Positions 8,417 to 17,491 of a stretch of 64,000 bases of DNA are shown here, in pieces. Made by a program: the position numbers and the translations under genes. Within the stretch, counting starts at the first letter, position 1, and each line of letters starts with the position of its first letter. This DNA is from JAQVEM01 sp964603595 (lineage in GTDB: Bacteria; Actinomycetota; Humimicrobiia; Humimicrobiales; Humimicrobiaceae). Below the pieces are notes generated by a model. It searched no databases, was not told the DNA's origin, and saw nothing but the letters and a program-made list of their open reading frames with translations. The stretch is from NCBI GenBank assembly GCA_964603595.1, contig CAZRVN010000007.1, positions 25,435-89,434 of the forward strand, read 5' to 3'.

Positions 8417-9910
8417 TTAAAAAATAAACTCCGTTACACTAAAATTCATAAACGCAATATCAACACCCAATTTTCTAAGTAAGATCATAACGGAAGTAAT
8501 TATTATAACAATAGAAAAAAAGGTAATATAAACGTACAAAAATTTTGGGAATAATACTTTATTCGATGTTTCTCCAGTAGCCCTTCTAAAAATACTTATA
8601 AAAATTCTCAAGATATTAATAAAAAGGAATATAAAACAGATTACAAACACTATCAATATCACAATATTGATAGCTCCCATATTTAAAAAATCCGTCCTGT
8701 TAAAAAACTTCATAAACGGTTCTAAATAATAGATCAATCCCAGCCAGGATAAAAGCATAACTGCCATATTTACTCCAGCATATATATTATTCCTGCCCAG
8801 ACCTCTTATATTTCTTATATTGTCTTCTCCTGTATTCTTTTCTACACTACTGAATATGCTGTATAAGGGCATAAAACTAAATAATATAAGGAAAATATTT
8901 ATAAAATTAAATAAATTCATTGAATATACGGATATAATTCCGGTTGAATATATAGAAATATTAAATAAAAAAGTGCTTATAAAAAATAAAAATAAAAATG
9001 AGGTTATCCTCCTCAAGCTTTTTGTACTTATTGCTCCAATATTACCTGCAAGCATGCACCCGCAAGTTACGATTATTAATATAGAATAAAGATAAACACT
9101 ATTTTTTTCTATAAAATAGCCATACAAACTGCCAAGCTTTAAAAAAAGAAAAATCCCCACAGGAAAATAAAAAAACCATATTACAGCATTAGCAGCTAAA
9201 CTGTTTCTTTTTATCATCTTCATGTAGGGTCCCTGCAACGGAAATAAGAAAAAGTACAGGTAAAGGGCAATTCCAAGAATAATTAAAGACAGGACGACAA
9301 TAGGATTTGATATATACTCAGACTCTAAGATCTGGTTAAAATCCTTAAAATCTGTAGCTCCGTATAACAGCGAGAAACCGAAAAAGAAAAAAATCACTGT
9401 TAAGGTAGGTCTCAAAAAAAATCTTAATACATGCATAACGATTTTATCAACATTTGAATTCACAATAGATACAAGCTGGAATATAGTAAGTATGAATATG
9501 GAAAGTGCTGTGAACATTAAAAGGAAATTCTTGCTTATAATAATAAATTCAGCACAGATTACCAAAAATATAAAAAGGATTAGCTCCTTTACAAAACTAT
9601 CTTCCGTTTCGCGATATACGGAAATAAAGAACAATACATTCATGGCACTAAATATTATTATCCCTATTTCCAACATCTGCACATTTCCAAAAAATATTAA
9701 AAAATTAGAAAAATTACCGCTTAAAACATAACTATGGATATTAAGTAAAAATGCAATTAACAGGGAAACCGAAGCCAGTGCTATAAGGTACTTTTTTATA
9801 GCCTTATTTTTAGAAACCGCGAAAAAGGATAAAATAAGAATAGCAATAGATAGAACAATTATACTTTGAAAAGGATTAACCTTTTCGCTCAGTTTAAACA
9901 AAAAGTCCAT
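8417..9910 (-). CDS. NuoN-like antiporter-type membrane subunit, divergent
   Basis: A 497-residue, roughly 14-helix protein in the NuoN position of a complex I-like cluster. In canonical NuoN a glutamate in TM5 and lysines in TM7, TM8 and TM12 form the proton half-channels. Here the matching segments read FTALSIFIL, ALYLYFFLFPLQGP and a hydrophobic stretch, with none of those charges apparent. Only the general PF.x...P pattern and the helix spacing support homology. It could be a structural subunit or an ancient relic still held in the complex. It begins 2 bases after the nuoK-like stop. The family assignment rests mostly on context. Confidence 0.6.
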   Translation of the reverse strand: MDFLFKLSEKVNPFQSIIVLSIAILILSFFAVSKNKAIKKYLIALASVSLLIAFLLNIHSYVLSGNFSNFLIFFGNVQMLEIGIIIFSAMNVLFFISVYRETEDSFVKELILFIFLVICAEFIIISKNFLLMFTALSIFILTIFQLVSIVNSNVDKIVMHVLRFFLRPTLTVIFFFFGFSLLYGATDFKDFNQILESEYISNPIVVLSLIILGIALYLYFFLFPLQGPYMKMIKRNSLAANAVIWFFYFPVGIFLFLKLGSLYGYFIEKNSVYLYSILIIVTCGCMLAGNIGAISTKSLRRITSFLFLFFISTFLFNISIYSTGIISVYSMNLFNFINIFLILFSFMPLYSIFSSVEKNTGEDNIRNIRGLGRNNIYAGVNMAVMLLSWLGLIYYLEPFMKFFNRTDFLNMGAINIVILIVFVICFIFLFINILRIFISIFRRATGETSNKVLFPKFLYVYITFFSIVIIITSVMILLRKLGVDIAFMNFSVTEFIF

Positions 9911-9912
9911 AT

Positions 9913-10254
9913 TTATTTATCGTCTTCTCCCCACCAGTTATCTCTTGTCATTCTAAAAATTTTAAATTCTTCATAAAGCTTTTTCCTGCTCAGCACTCCC
10001 TGATTTAAATACAGGTAGTAAATAATACAGAACATCAAAAAATACATTACCGTAACTCCTGAAATTATAAATATCTTATCCCACAACGAATTCTGGTATA
10101 AAAACCTGGAAAATCCTAAAAAGTTTATAAAACCGGAAAATATTATAAATTGAAGTGAAACAAAAACCGATATAATATCCCTGCTGTAAAAAATCCCAAA
10201 TACTCCTATAAGTAAAAGTATAAGGTTAAAATATACCATTAATTGAAAACTCAT
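9913..10254 (-). CDS. NuoK-like subunit
   Basis: A 113-residue, three-helix protein in the NuoK position, overlapping the nuoJ-like gene by 4 bases (ATGA). The two membrane glutamates of NuoK (E36 and E72 in E. coli numbering) are not seen: the first region reads VFVSLQF where SIEL is usual, and the second helix (ISGVTVMYFLMF) has no acidic residue. The C-terminus has an added charged tail. Its role would be in the membrane arm next to NuoJ and NuoN. The assignment is by position, size and topology. Confidence 0.6.
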   Translation of the reverse strand: MSFQLMVYFNLILLLIGVFGIFYSRDIISVFVSLQFIIFSGFINFLGFSRFLYQNSLWDKIFIISGVTVMYFLMFCIIYYLYLNQGVLSRKKLYEEFKIFRMTRDNWWGEDDK

Positions 10255-10802
10255 TTTCCCCTCTCCTTAACCGCAATAAACCAAAGGAAAGATATAAACA
10301 ATGAAGCAGTTATAATTACCAGGGCTAAACTGTAATCTGTAAAAAAAATCTTACTTATGTCGCTCCAATCAGCAATAAATATATTCCCGCTGTCTTCTGC
10401 TATTTCTACCTCTTTCAAGAAGCCGGACACACATTTATATATAAAATATCCAATAGCTGCAGAGCAAAAAAGTGGTATTATTATATTTAGAGCCCTGCTT
10501 CTAACCGAACCTTTTATTTTTTCACCTGTTTCTTGAGGCGTCCATCTTCCAAAAAAATCCATTTGTAAAACAAATAAATATAACAGCACAAAAAAGAAAA
10601 GCATTATTATTCCCGCTATGAAAAATAAGATATCTGAATAATAAACAAAATTTAGAGCCCCGACAAACAAAAAGGAAAGAAACAGGAATAACAGCTTTTT
10701 CTTTTTATTTGTTAAAAAGAGCGACAGCAGTCCGCATATCAGCAAACCAAGGATACTGATATAATTTATTATTATTATCGTTAACTGGCTTACAAATGAC
10801 AT
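10251..10802 (-). CDS. NuoJ-like subunit
   Basis: A 183-residue membrane protein with about five predicted helices in the NuoJ slot between the NuoI-like ferredoxin and the NuoK-like subunit. The third helix region (FVYYSDILFFIAGIIMLFFFVLL) matches the pattern of NuoJ TM3, which in complex I contains the pi-bulge hinge, although conservation is weak. It starts 7 bases after nuoI and its stop overlaps the nuoK start, so the genes are translationally coupled. Confidence 0.6.
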   Translation of the reverse strand: MSFVSQLTIIIINYISILGLLICGLLSLFLTNKKKKLLFLFLSFLFVGALNFVYYSDILFFIAGIIMLFFFVLLYLFVLQMDFFGRWTPQETGEKIKGSVRSRALNIIIPLFCSAAIGYFIYKCVSGFLKEVEIAEDSGNIFIADWSDISKIFFTDYSLALVIITASLFISFLWFIAVKERGK

Positions 10803-10809
10803 AGTTATA

Positions 10810-11232
10810 TTACCAGAAATCCCTTATTCCACTTGATGGTTTTATTAACTCGCTTTTCCTTAAAGCTAGATCTTCCTTTTTATATTCAGCCAGCTGATAC
10901 TGGTAAGACATATCAATAGCACCAATCTTGCAAAATTCAGCACAGTTACCACAAAAGATGCATTTACTCAAATCAATATGAAATTCATCCAGAATTTCGT
11001 TGCCGTTCTCCTCCACCCTTTTCTTTACTTCTATGCATTTCTGTGGACAAATTATACTGCACAATCCACAGCCGCTGCAAATAACCTCAAGGGTATCCGG
11101 GTCAAGTTTTAAGTGAAGAACACCCCTGCTGTTCTCGGGAATTATAATCCTTTCTTTTGGGTAAACAACTGTCCTTGGCTTTTTAAACAAATTCCCTAAA
11201 GCAATAAAAAAATTTTTTAAAAGTCTTAGCAT
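10810..11232 (-). CDS. NuoI-like 2[4Fe-4S] ferredoxin subunit
   Basis: A 140-residue protein carrying two complete cluster motifs: C52-x2-C55-x2-C58-x3-C62-P and C91-x2-C94-x2-C97-x3-C101. It corresponds to the NuoI subunit that carries clusters N6a and N6b between the input module and the N2 cluster of NuoB. No NuoE/F/G genes are nearby, so the electron donor may be a soluble ferredoxin or another dehydrogenase. All eight ligands are intact, in contrast to the altered membrane subunits. Confidence 0.85.
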   Translation of the reverse strand: MLRLLKNFFIALGNLFKKPRTVVYPKERIIIPENSRGVLHLKLDPDTLEVICSGCGLCSIICPQKCIEVKKRVEENGNEILDEFHIDLSKCIFCGNCAEFCKIGAIDMSYQYQLAEYKKEDLALRKSELIKPSSGIRDFW

Positions 11233-11249
11233 TTTAAAATTAAATAAAG

Positions 11250-12185
11250 TCAGATTAAATTATATATATCCCTGGCAACAAAAAATCCAAGGGTGATTAT
11301 GAAATTAACAAGTGAAACCGGTATCAAAAATTTCCAGTTAATCCTTACCATAAGCTTATAACTATCTACCCTTCCAGTTATTTTATCTAGTAATAATAAC
11401 ATTATAAAAATGAAATAAAACTTTAAAGCAAGCATTATCTCTCCCCTTACAATATAAAAGCTCTGCCAGCCGCCAAGATACATTATATTTAAAATCACTA
11501 TCAAGAAAAAAATTATCATGTAAATTGCAATTTTATCAATAACTCTCCCCAGCCCTTTTCCCTCTTTGCCCGTATCTATCGCAGCCGACAGGTAGCTTTT
11601 CCTATTTATTCCCAGTATCTTTAACTGGAAAAACATAGATACGAAAAATGTCAGTCCCCCTACCGGCTGCAGGATTATATTCCAGCATTCATACTGGGAA
11701 TTTACCATCTCTTTTAAACTCAATGTTTTATTCACGAGAACAACGCTTATACTGCTTAATAAAAGAGGGATGATAAATGAGAGCTGGATTAATAATTTTT
11801 TACAATTCTCACTGAATATTTCATTATGAGAAGACCTGCTTGAATTAAGAAGCATCATTATTACAAGTGCAATATAAAAAGTAAACGAAATTAAAAGACT
11901 ATAGTCTTCTTCTACCATAACCAGGCTACCGGTTATGGGAACTGCGCTCCACATTAAAAAAGAAATTATAAAGATAAAAAAAGTCCAGATATTTACCCTA
12001 TTATCCATGGATAAAAATTTAATAAATCTGATCATGGGGAAACCTGCACTTGCAACTCTGGTTACTCTATATCCTCTTCTTATTTCCATCCGGGCTGCGA
12101 ATTTATTGCCTATGTACTCGCATATATACAGATTTATTGCCAGGATTATAACGATATAAAAAATTTTTTTCAGTATAACTAACAT
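11250..12185 (-). CDS. NuoH-like membrane subunit, divergent
   Basis: A 311-residue protein with about eight helices. The N-terminal loop IRRGYRVTRVASAGFPMIRFIKFL corresponds to the NuoH quinone-site loop (QxRxGPN...LQPLADxxK) but is poorly conserved. NIMYLGGWQ and a WKFLIPVSLVN segment near the C-terminus are typical of NuoH. The acidic segment AEtnRxPFDxxEAExELVxG that lines the E-channel is replaced by a basic loop around LKILGINRKSYLSAAIDTG. Proton coupling and quinone binding are therefore uncertain. It is 13 bases downstream of the nuoCD-like gene. Confidence 0.7.
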   Translation of the reverse strand: MLVILKKIFYIVIILAINLYICEYIGNKFAARMEIRRGYRVTRVASAGFPMIRFIKFLSMDNRVNIWTFFIFIISFLMWSAVPITGSLVMVEEDYSLLISFTFYIALVIMMLLNSSRSSHNEIFSENCKKLLIQLSFIIPLLLSSISVVLVNKTLSLKEMVNSQYECWNIILQPVGGLTFFVSMFFQLKILGINRKSYLSAAIDTGKEGKGLGRVIDKIAIYMIIFFLIVILNIMYLGGWQSFYIVRGEIMLALKFYFIFIMLLLLDKITGRVDSYKLMVRINWKFLIPVSLVNFIITLGFFVARDIYNLI

Positions 12186-12198
12186 AATACTCCAAGTT

Positions 12199-13704
12199 TT
12201 ATTTTCCTGTACTCATTATCTCCCCCGGGCTAATATCCAGGCTCATTAAAATTATATCAATATCTTCTAAATTATTACCCTTAAGTATTTGCCCGCTTAA
12301 AATAAGACTATTAAGTGAAGGTCCCATCACTATCATTGATCTCACCCTTTTCCTGCCAACCTCCATATAAATTTTAAAAATACCGTGCGGGCACTCAATA
12401 CTATATGAAATCATTCCCGGTTGAAACTCCAGATGCAGCATATTTATCTTCTTTATATGCTCCCCCTCTGGAAATTTACCAATCATTTGATTTATTAATT
12501 TTAATGATTGAAAAATCTCACTGAATCTGATTGAAACCCTGTCAAGGCAATCTCCCTTTCTTCCAACAGGTATCTTGAATGATAAATCTTTATAAGAAAT
12601 AAAATCTCTGTCCCTGCGCAAATCATACCTGGCACCCGAAGCCCTCAGGTTCGGCCCGCTTACCCCGTACTCCAGGGCAAGTTCCTTTGAAATCACGCCC
12701 GTGTCCTTTAATCTTTCAATCACCGTAAAATCACTAGTAACCATTTTCTCAATTACCCTTATATTTTTAAATAAAACAGGGAGGGCTTTCCTTATACTCA
12801 CCAGTATCTCTATATTTATATCTTCTTTCACTCCTCCTATCCTTATAAAATTAGGATTAATTCTTGAACCTGTAATTGTTTCCATAATCCTTAGAACTCT
12901 CTCCCTTTCCAGAAGGGAAAGGTTAAAAGCAATATCAAGCTGTAGGATATTGCATATATTTGAAATAAAATAAATGTGATTTGAAATTCTACTTAACTCG
13001 CATAATAACATCCTTATGTATCTTGCTCTATCTGTCAATTTTAATTGTAGTAATCCTTCAAATGCACCGCACAGGCAAACTTCCGGGAATATACCTGCTT
13101 TCCAATCAAACCTGCTTGCATAGGAAATAAGATTATAAATCTCCATATCTTTATAATACCCGCCATCAACAACCCTGCTTACATCTATATTTATATTGGC
13201 TTCTTTAATTACATCACCGTCAGCATAAATATCCAGTTCAAAACAATCCAGACCATCCAGTATTCCGGGAGGGATCCTAATATCAGGATTACTAACATCT
13301 TCCCTAGCCCTGCGCTGGTAAAATCCCGCAGCTTTATAGAATTTTTTTAAAATATCTATAATTTTAAAGTAGTCCTTTTCTGCCTCCTTACTTGATATTT
13401 TGGTTCTTAATAAAACTGAGAACCCATTTACAGTTGAACTGAGGTCTGCAATCATAAAAATTTTATTATCCCTCTTATAAGTGGCCACACTTTGAAAACT
13501 ATTTACTTTCAGTTCAGGATTTTCCTTTAATTCTTTTACCACATCATGGAAATTATCACTGCTTACTTCTACCAATAAATCAAGACCGGCCTTAAAAACG
13601 CCAATAACTTTATCTTTTAGAATAAATCCGAGATTTCTTTCCGTCTCTTCCATAAATACAGATTTTGCGGAAGGATAAATTTTACTGTAAATATCATCAA
13701 ACAT
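12199..13704 (-). CDS. NuoC-NuoD fusion-like subunit
   Basis: A 501-residue fusion. The N-terminal about 150 residues resemble the 30-kDa NuoC subunit, ending in FYQRRAREDV where NuoC has its YDMFGI region. The remainder resembles NuoD: DRARYIRMLLCELSRISNH, LERERVLRIMETITGSRINPNFIRIGGV and GPNLRASGARYDLRR. The [NiFe]-hydrogenase cysteines are absent, since the C-terminus reads SLDISPGE instead of DPCxxC, so it is not a hydrogenase large subunit. The HIGYLHRG-type histidines at the quinone cavity also appear to be missing (DVSRVVDGG). It lies 36 bases downstream of nuoB. Confidence 0.82.
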   Translation of the reverse strand: MFDDIYSKIYPSAKSVFMEETERNLGFILKDKVIGVFKAGLDLLVEVSSDNFHDVVKELKENPELKVNSFQSVATYKRDNKIFMIADLSSTVNGFSVLLRTKISSKEAEKDYFKIIDILKKFYKAAGFYQRRAREDVSNPDIRIPPGILDGLDCFELDIYADGDVIKEANINIDVSRVVDGGYYKDMEIYNLISYASRFDWKAGIFPEVCLCGAFEGLLQLKLTDRARYIRMLLCELSRISNHIYFISNICNILQLDIAFNLSLLERERVLRIMETITGSRINPNFIRIGGVKEDINIEILVSIRKALPVLFKNIRVIEKMVTSDFTVIERLKDTGVISKELALEYGVSGPNLRASGARYDLRRDRDFISYKDLSFKIPVGRKGDCLDRVSIRFSEIFQSLKLINQMIGKFPEGEHIKKINMLHLEFQPGMISYSIECPHGIFKIYMEVGRKRVRSMIVMGPSLNSLILSGQILKGNNLEDIDIILMSLDISPGEIMSTGK

Positions 13705-13740
13705 ATGGATATAAATATTAAAGTTTTTATTTATCTTATA

Positions 13741-14127
13741 TTATTTTTTATTTAATAACCTTAAAACTGCATACATAAATGCCTCAGGTCTGGGAGGGCA
13801 CCCCGGGACATACATAATTATCTTCGCTCTGCTTCTGAACCAGCTTAAAAGCTGGCTATCCGGACTAAATAAATTTCTATTCAGCACGCAGCTCCCAACC
13901 GCAATTATTCCTTTCGGCTGGTTCATTCTTTCATAAATATCAAGGACTCTGATTATCCCCTTTTTATTATAAAATCCCTGCATAACCAATAAATCCGCAT
14001 TCTCGGCAGTACTAACAAAGTTGACTCCAAATCTCTGAATATCATATAAAGCACCCTGAACTGCAAATATCTCCTGCTTGCAGCACCCAGAACCTGTTAC
14101 AAGTATATTTAAATTACTTCCAAACAT
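13741..14127 (-). CDS. NuoB-like [4Fe-4S] N2-cluster subunit
   Basis: A short 128-residue NuoB homologue with all four N2-cluster ligands: C15 and C16 in GSGCC, C80 in AVGSC and C110 in PGCPPRPE. It transfers electrons to the acceptor site formed with NuoD. It lacks the extra N- and C-terminal segments of longer NuoB proteins. It is the second gene of the cluster, 19 bases after the nuoA-like stop. Confidence 0.9.
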   Translation of the reverse strand: MFGSNLNILVTGSGCCKQEIFAVQGALYDIQRFGVNFVSTAENADLLVMQGFYNKKGIIRVLDIYERMNQPKGIIAVGSCVLNRNLFSPDSQLLSWFRSRAKIIMYVPGCPPRPEAFMYAVLRLLNKK

Positions 14128-14146
14128 ATACAGATTTACATGACTA

Positions 14147-14551
14147 TTAATTAATAATTTTTGACCTTACCAGATAAATTGCCATTAATATAAGATATAA
14201 TAATACCCCTGCAATTAAATATATATTTAAATTAATTGAAGGCCTGATACTATAATTCAATACAGCAAGAGCGAGAATTATAAAAACAATAATGTTTATA
14301 AATACTATTCCAAGTATAAACGCGTTTTTTTTAAGGTATGGGTTTTTTTTATAATTATTTACATTAACATTATCTGACCTGCCAATTTCTTTCTTTCCCA
14401 TCTCAATTCCTGCATCTTTTTCCTCCATATTTCTGCGTGCTAAAATGCTTGACATCAAAAAAAGGATAGCAAATGCAGATGCCAGAATAATAATAAAGAT
14501 TGTAAAAGTTACAATGTTATTAATATAAGCAGCAATAGACTCTTCAGGCAT
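14147..14551 (-). CDS. NuoA-like three-helix membrane subunit (weak)
   Basis: A 134-residue protein with three predicted helices (about 11-37, 72-97, 105-125) and a charged loop between the first two, the topology and position of NuoA. The NuoA loop signature (YECG) and the FDxE motif of TM2 are not visible, so the call rests on gene order, size and topology. It is the first gene of the minus-strand operon and is divergent from the AI-2E-type permease gene. Confidence 0.5.
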   Translation of the reverse strand: MPEESIAAYINNIVTFTIFIIILASAFAILFLMSSILARRNMEEKDAGIEMGKKEIGRSDNVNVNNYKKNPYLKKNAFILGIVFINIIVFIILALAVLNYSIRPSINLNIYLIAGVLLYLILMAIYLVRSKIIN

Positions 14552-14689
14552 TATAGTACCTTGTTTCTATGATTTCTATTTTTATACTTTTGAGCTTAAA
14601 CTTTATCACAATTAAAATTCTACTTCAATTAATAAAGCTGCAAAATTTATCATTTATTTTTTTTAATAAAATATAATATAATAGCTATA

Positions 14690-15793
14690 ATGAGATTTAA
14701 AAAAACGCCAAATGATAATAAAACTTTAAGGAATATCGGGATATTTTCCTGGTCTATAATTGGACTGCTACTAATCATCGCACTTCTTTTTTATGTAATA
14801 TACCAGATAAGGATAGCAATTATACCTTTAATTATAGCAGCAGCCATCGCCTATCTTCTAAGCCCATTCGTAATTCTTCTTCAAAAAAAAATGAGGAAAA
14901 TATTTGCAGTTGCTATAACCTATGTTGTTTTTATCGGGATTATCTTTACCATATTCTTCTTCGTTATACCTATAATAATTGACCAGTTTAAAACCTTTAT
15001 AAATGAACTCCCTTCATATATACAAAACCTTACCAATTTTATAAATGATTTTCTAAAAAACAGTATTCTGATTAAAAATGCTGAAAATTTAATTGGAAAA
15101 GAAATAATACCTGAGGATACCGTAAGTATTACGCAGTATTTCATAAACAGAATTAATTTAGAAGAAATTGATATATTTCAAGGGGCTACCACACTTGGTA
15201 AATCTGTGCTTAATATAGTTCTCTATTTTATAATAGGACCTCTCCTGGGAATATATCTTCTCATCCATGCAGATAAGATAAAGACTACTTTCATGAGTAT
15301 TGTTCCCAAGAAATTTAAGAAGCATACCATTGTTATTCTTGATAAAATTAATAAGGTTGCTGGCAGATACGTCAGGGGTCAGATACTTGTATCCGTTATT
15401 GTTGCAATCCTGTGTACCATTGCACTTCTTGTTTTAAAGGTTGACTTTGCAATTCTTCTCGGGTTTATAGCAGGTATTCTCAATATCATACCGCTTCTTG
15501 GGCCCATTATTGGAGCCGTGCCTGCTGCTCTTGCCGCTCTTTTTATTTCGCCGGTAAAAGCCCTTATTGTAATTTTGCTATTTATTGCCATTCAGCAAAT
15601 AGATAATTATGTTATTTCCCCAAACATAATGAAATACCAGGTAGGGGTTCATCCCGGTATTATAATTCTTTCATTAATGGTAGGTGGTGCACTCCTGGGT
15701 ATCTGGGGTCTTATAATCGCCGTGCCCACCGTTGCTGCACTGCAGGAAATATTAAGATATTTTCTTCTGGAAAGAAACCACATAGCACCATGA
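14690..15793 (+). CDS. AI-2E family (PerM/YtvI-type) permease
   Basis: A 367-residue polytopic protein of the PF01594 family. It has four N-terminal helices, a soluble middle, and the conserved C-terminal run GFIAGILNIIPLLGPIIGAVP (about 259-279) with QQIDNYVISPNIM and GIWGLIIAVP. Family members export small molecules or act as Na+/H+-type antiporters; the substrate here is unknown. A TATAAT at 14672-14677 lies only 12 bases before the ATG and no Shine-Dalgarno is present, so the transcript may be nearly leaderless. Confidence 0.88.
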   Translation: MRFKKTPNDNKTLRNIGIFSWSIIGLLLIIALLFYVIYQIRIAIIPLIIAAAIAYLLSPFVILLQKKMRKIFAVAITYVVFIGIIFTIFFFVIPIIIDQFKTFINELPSYIQNLTNFINDFLKNSILIKNAENLIGKEIIPEDTVSITQYFINRINLEEIDIFQGATTLGKSVLNIVLYFIIGPLLGIYLLIHADKIKTTFMSIVPKKFKKHTIVILDKINKVAGRYVRGQILVSVIVAILCTIALLVLKVDFAILLGFIAGILNIIPLLGPIIGAVPAALAALFISPVKALIVILLFIAIQQIDNYVISPNIMKYQVGVHPGIIILSLMVGGALLGIWGLIIAVPTVAALQEILRYFLLERNHIAP

Positions 15794-15913
15794 CATATCT
15801 CTTTCAACCGCCCGGGACTTTCTTATTCTAATCCCTTGCTGCTACCAGAATAACTTCCATAGCTACGCAAGGAGCTTTAGATTATCTGTTATTTTTAAAA
15901 GGATTTAAGATAT

Positions 15914-16576
15914 TTACAAATAACCAATTCTCTTTATAAGTTCCCGGTTATTTTTATCCTGAATTTCTTTAACCTCATCTTTATTAAGACCGGAACCGAG
16001 GCCAACTTTCTCCTGCATGCCAGGTTTGAATAAATCATCCAGGTTATGTGCATCACTGTTTATTAAGAACTTTGCACCTGCTTCCCTGCCCACGCTTGCC
16101 ACTACTCCATTGGTAAGACTGTGTCCTGAACGGTAGGTAATTTCTATAAAAACCCCATTCTTTACAGCAAGCTTTGCCTCTTCTAATTTTAGAAATCCCG
16201 GGTGGGCCAGAATATCAGTATATTCTGACTTGACCGCTTCCAGATTGGTACCAGGTTCCACGTCTTCTGCGATGGTTTCGCCGTGTACCACAACTATCTT
16301 TGCTCCCAGCTCCTTTGCAGCTTTAGCCATATCATTTATACTTTTAGAAGGTATATTTGTTAATTCTACACCTGGAATAACTTTTATATCCCAGTATTTT
16401 TCTGCAAGCTCGCAGTCCTTTTTTATTCTTGGTATTATAAAATCCAGATTAGAGTAACTTGCATGGTCAGTTACGGCTATATAACCGTAACCTGAAACAG
16501 ATGCAAACCTTATAAGTTCTATAGGGCTGTGAACGCCGTCTGATAAAAATGTATGGGTGTGAAAATCGTATATCAT
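15914..16576 (-). CDS. PHP-domain phosphoesterase, histidinol-phosphatase-like
   Basis: A 220-residue metal-dependent hydrolase with the PHP motifs: DFHTHTFLSDG (4-14), TDHASY (36-41), PGVELT (68-73), VVVHGE, ILAHPG and NSDAH near 174. Such stand-alone PHP proteins include histidinol phosphatases and broader phosphoesterases; the neighbours give no pathway. The start is supported by GGAAGGG upstream. It is divergent from the DUF2085 gene. Confidence 0.85.
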   Translation of the reverse strand: MIYDFHTHTFLSDGVHSPIELIRFASVSGYGYIAVTDHASYSNLDFIIPRIKKDCELAEKYWDIKVIPGVELTNIPSKSINDMAKAAKELGAKIVVVHGETIAEDVEPGTNLEAVKSEYTDILAHPGFLKLEEAKLAVKNGVFIEITYRSGHSLTNGVVASVGREAGAKFLINSDAHNLDDLFKPGMQEKVGLGSGLNKDEVKEIQDKNNRELIKRIGYL

Positions 16577-16756
16577 TAATAACCCTTCCTTAAAATAATT
16601 CTTAAATATCCAGTTCCTTTGAAATCTTTACTTATAACTTATTAAAATTCTACCAATATTATAAATATAAAACTATAATTTTAATAATAATTTTGCAATA
16701 TCAACCAGTTCAAACAATTGACCATTAAAAAATTTTAAATAATAATTTACATAACG

Positions 16757-16772
16757 AAAGGAGAGAAAAATA
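16757..16772 (+). promoter_or_regulatory. ribosome-binding site leading to an AUA start codon
   Basis: AAAGGAG (16757-16763), then AGAAAA (six bases), then ATA at 16770. In this frame there is a TAA at 16752-16754 and no ATG, GTG or TTG until 16860. The same stretch AAGGAGAGAAAAATATC recurs before nadE (18452). Confidence 0.6.
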
Positions 16773-17453
16773 TCAATAATTAATTCTTTAGTAGAAACAA
16801 TAGGTTTTTCAGTATGTCATCAATTATCAATAAGAAGTCTTGATATCGGTAACGTTACAATGCCGGTATGTGCAAGATGCTGCGGTTTTTATACAGGAAT
16901 TTTTATAACAACAATCATTTTATTTATAATGTTTAGGAAAAAAGAAAGTGACCTCCCGCCAAAATACATTCTGCTAATACTTGCTATTTTTTTCTCATCC
17001 TTCGTAATTGATGGAATAGCATCAAACTTTGGTATTTATAACACAAATAACAACCTGCGTTTCATAACCGGTGTTCTCTCTGGCTCTTCAATTATAATCA
17101 TCATCTATCCTGTCTTTGCTTTTCAGTATTATAGAGATGCAAAAGCAGAAAAATTATTTAAGTCCCTTATTAAATTTATTATTTATATAGTAATAATTAT
17201 CGCTTTTATTATAGCCACACTCCTGCGGCTTGACTTTCTTGGTTATTTTTACTATTACTTTACAGCATTCTCAGTTCTATTTACTTTCTATTTTATAAAC
17301 CTCACAGTATTACTGCTGGTCCCGCCATTTTCAAAAAAAGCAAACGGGCTTATAAGCAAATATCTAATCCTGCCTTCTATACTCTCCATTACCCTTTCAT
17401 CAATAGAATTATTTGGTGCTTACTGGTTCCATAGAATTGTAAACTTTATCTAA
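16770..17453 (+). CDS. DUF2085 family membrane protein, probable AUA start
   Basis: The reading frame gives the full DUF2085 signature only if it begins upstream of the first ATG (16860). The extension contains SVCHQLSIRSL, and PVCARCCGFYTG follows the ATG; together they are the family hallmark CHQ...RS...PVCARC. The cysteines suggest metal or redox binding at the membrane. About six hydrophobic helices follow. With the ATA start at 16770 it has 227 residues, against 197 from the ATG. The ideal Shine-Dalgarno sits 6 bases before ATA. The function of DUF2085 is unknown. Confidence 0.8.
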   Translation: MSIINSLVETIGFSVCHQLSIRSLDIGNVTMPVCARCCGFYTGIFITTIILFIMFRKKESDLPPKYILLILAIFFSSFVIDGIASNFGIYNTNNNLRFITGVLSGSSIIIIIYPVFAFQYYRDAKAEKLFKSLIKFIIYIVIIIAFIIATLLRLDFLGYFYYYFTAFSVLFTFYFINLTVLLLVPPFSKKANGLISKYLILPSILSITLSSIELFGAYWFHRIVNFI

Positions 17454-17491
17454 TCCAGGATTATAATAATAAAAGACCTGAAGGAGGTTAT

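Noticed and set aside
12199..14127. [NiFe] hydrogenase (Ech/Hyc-type) interpretation of the NuoB/NuoCD pair
   Set aside because: The large subunit lacks the four cysteines that bind the NiFe site (no RICGxC or DPCxxC), and gene order follows nuo.
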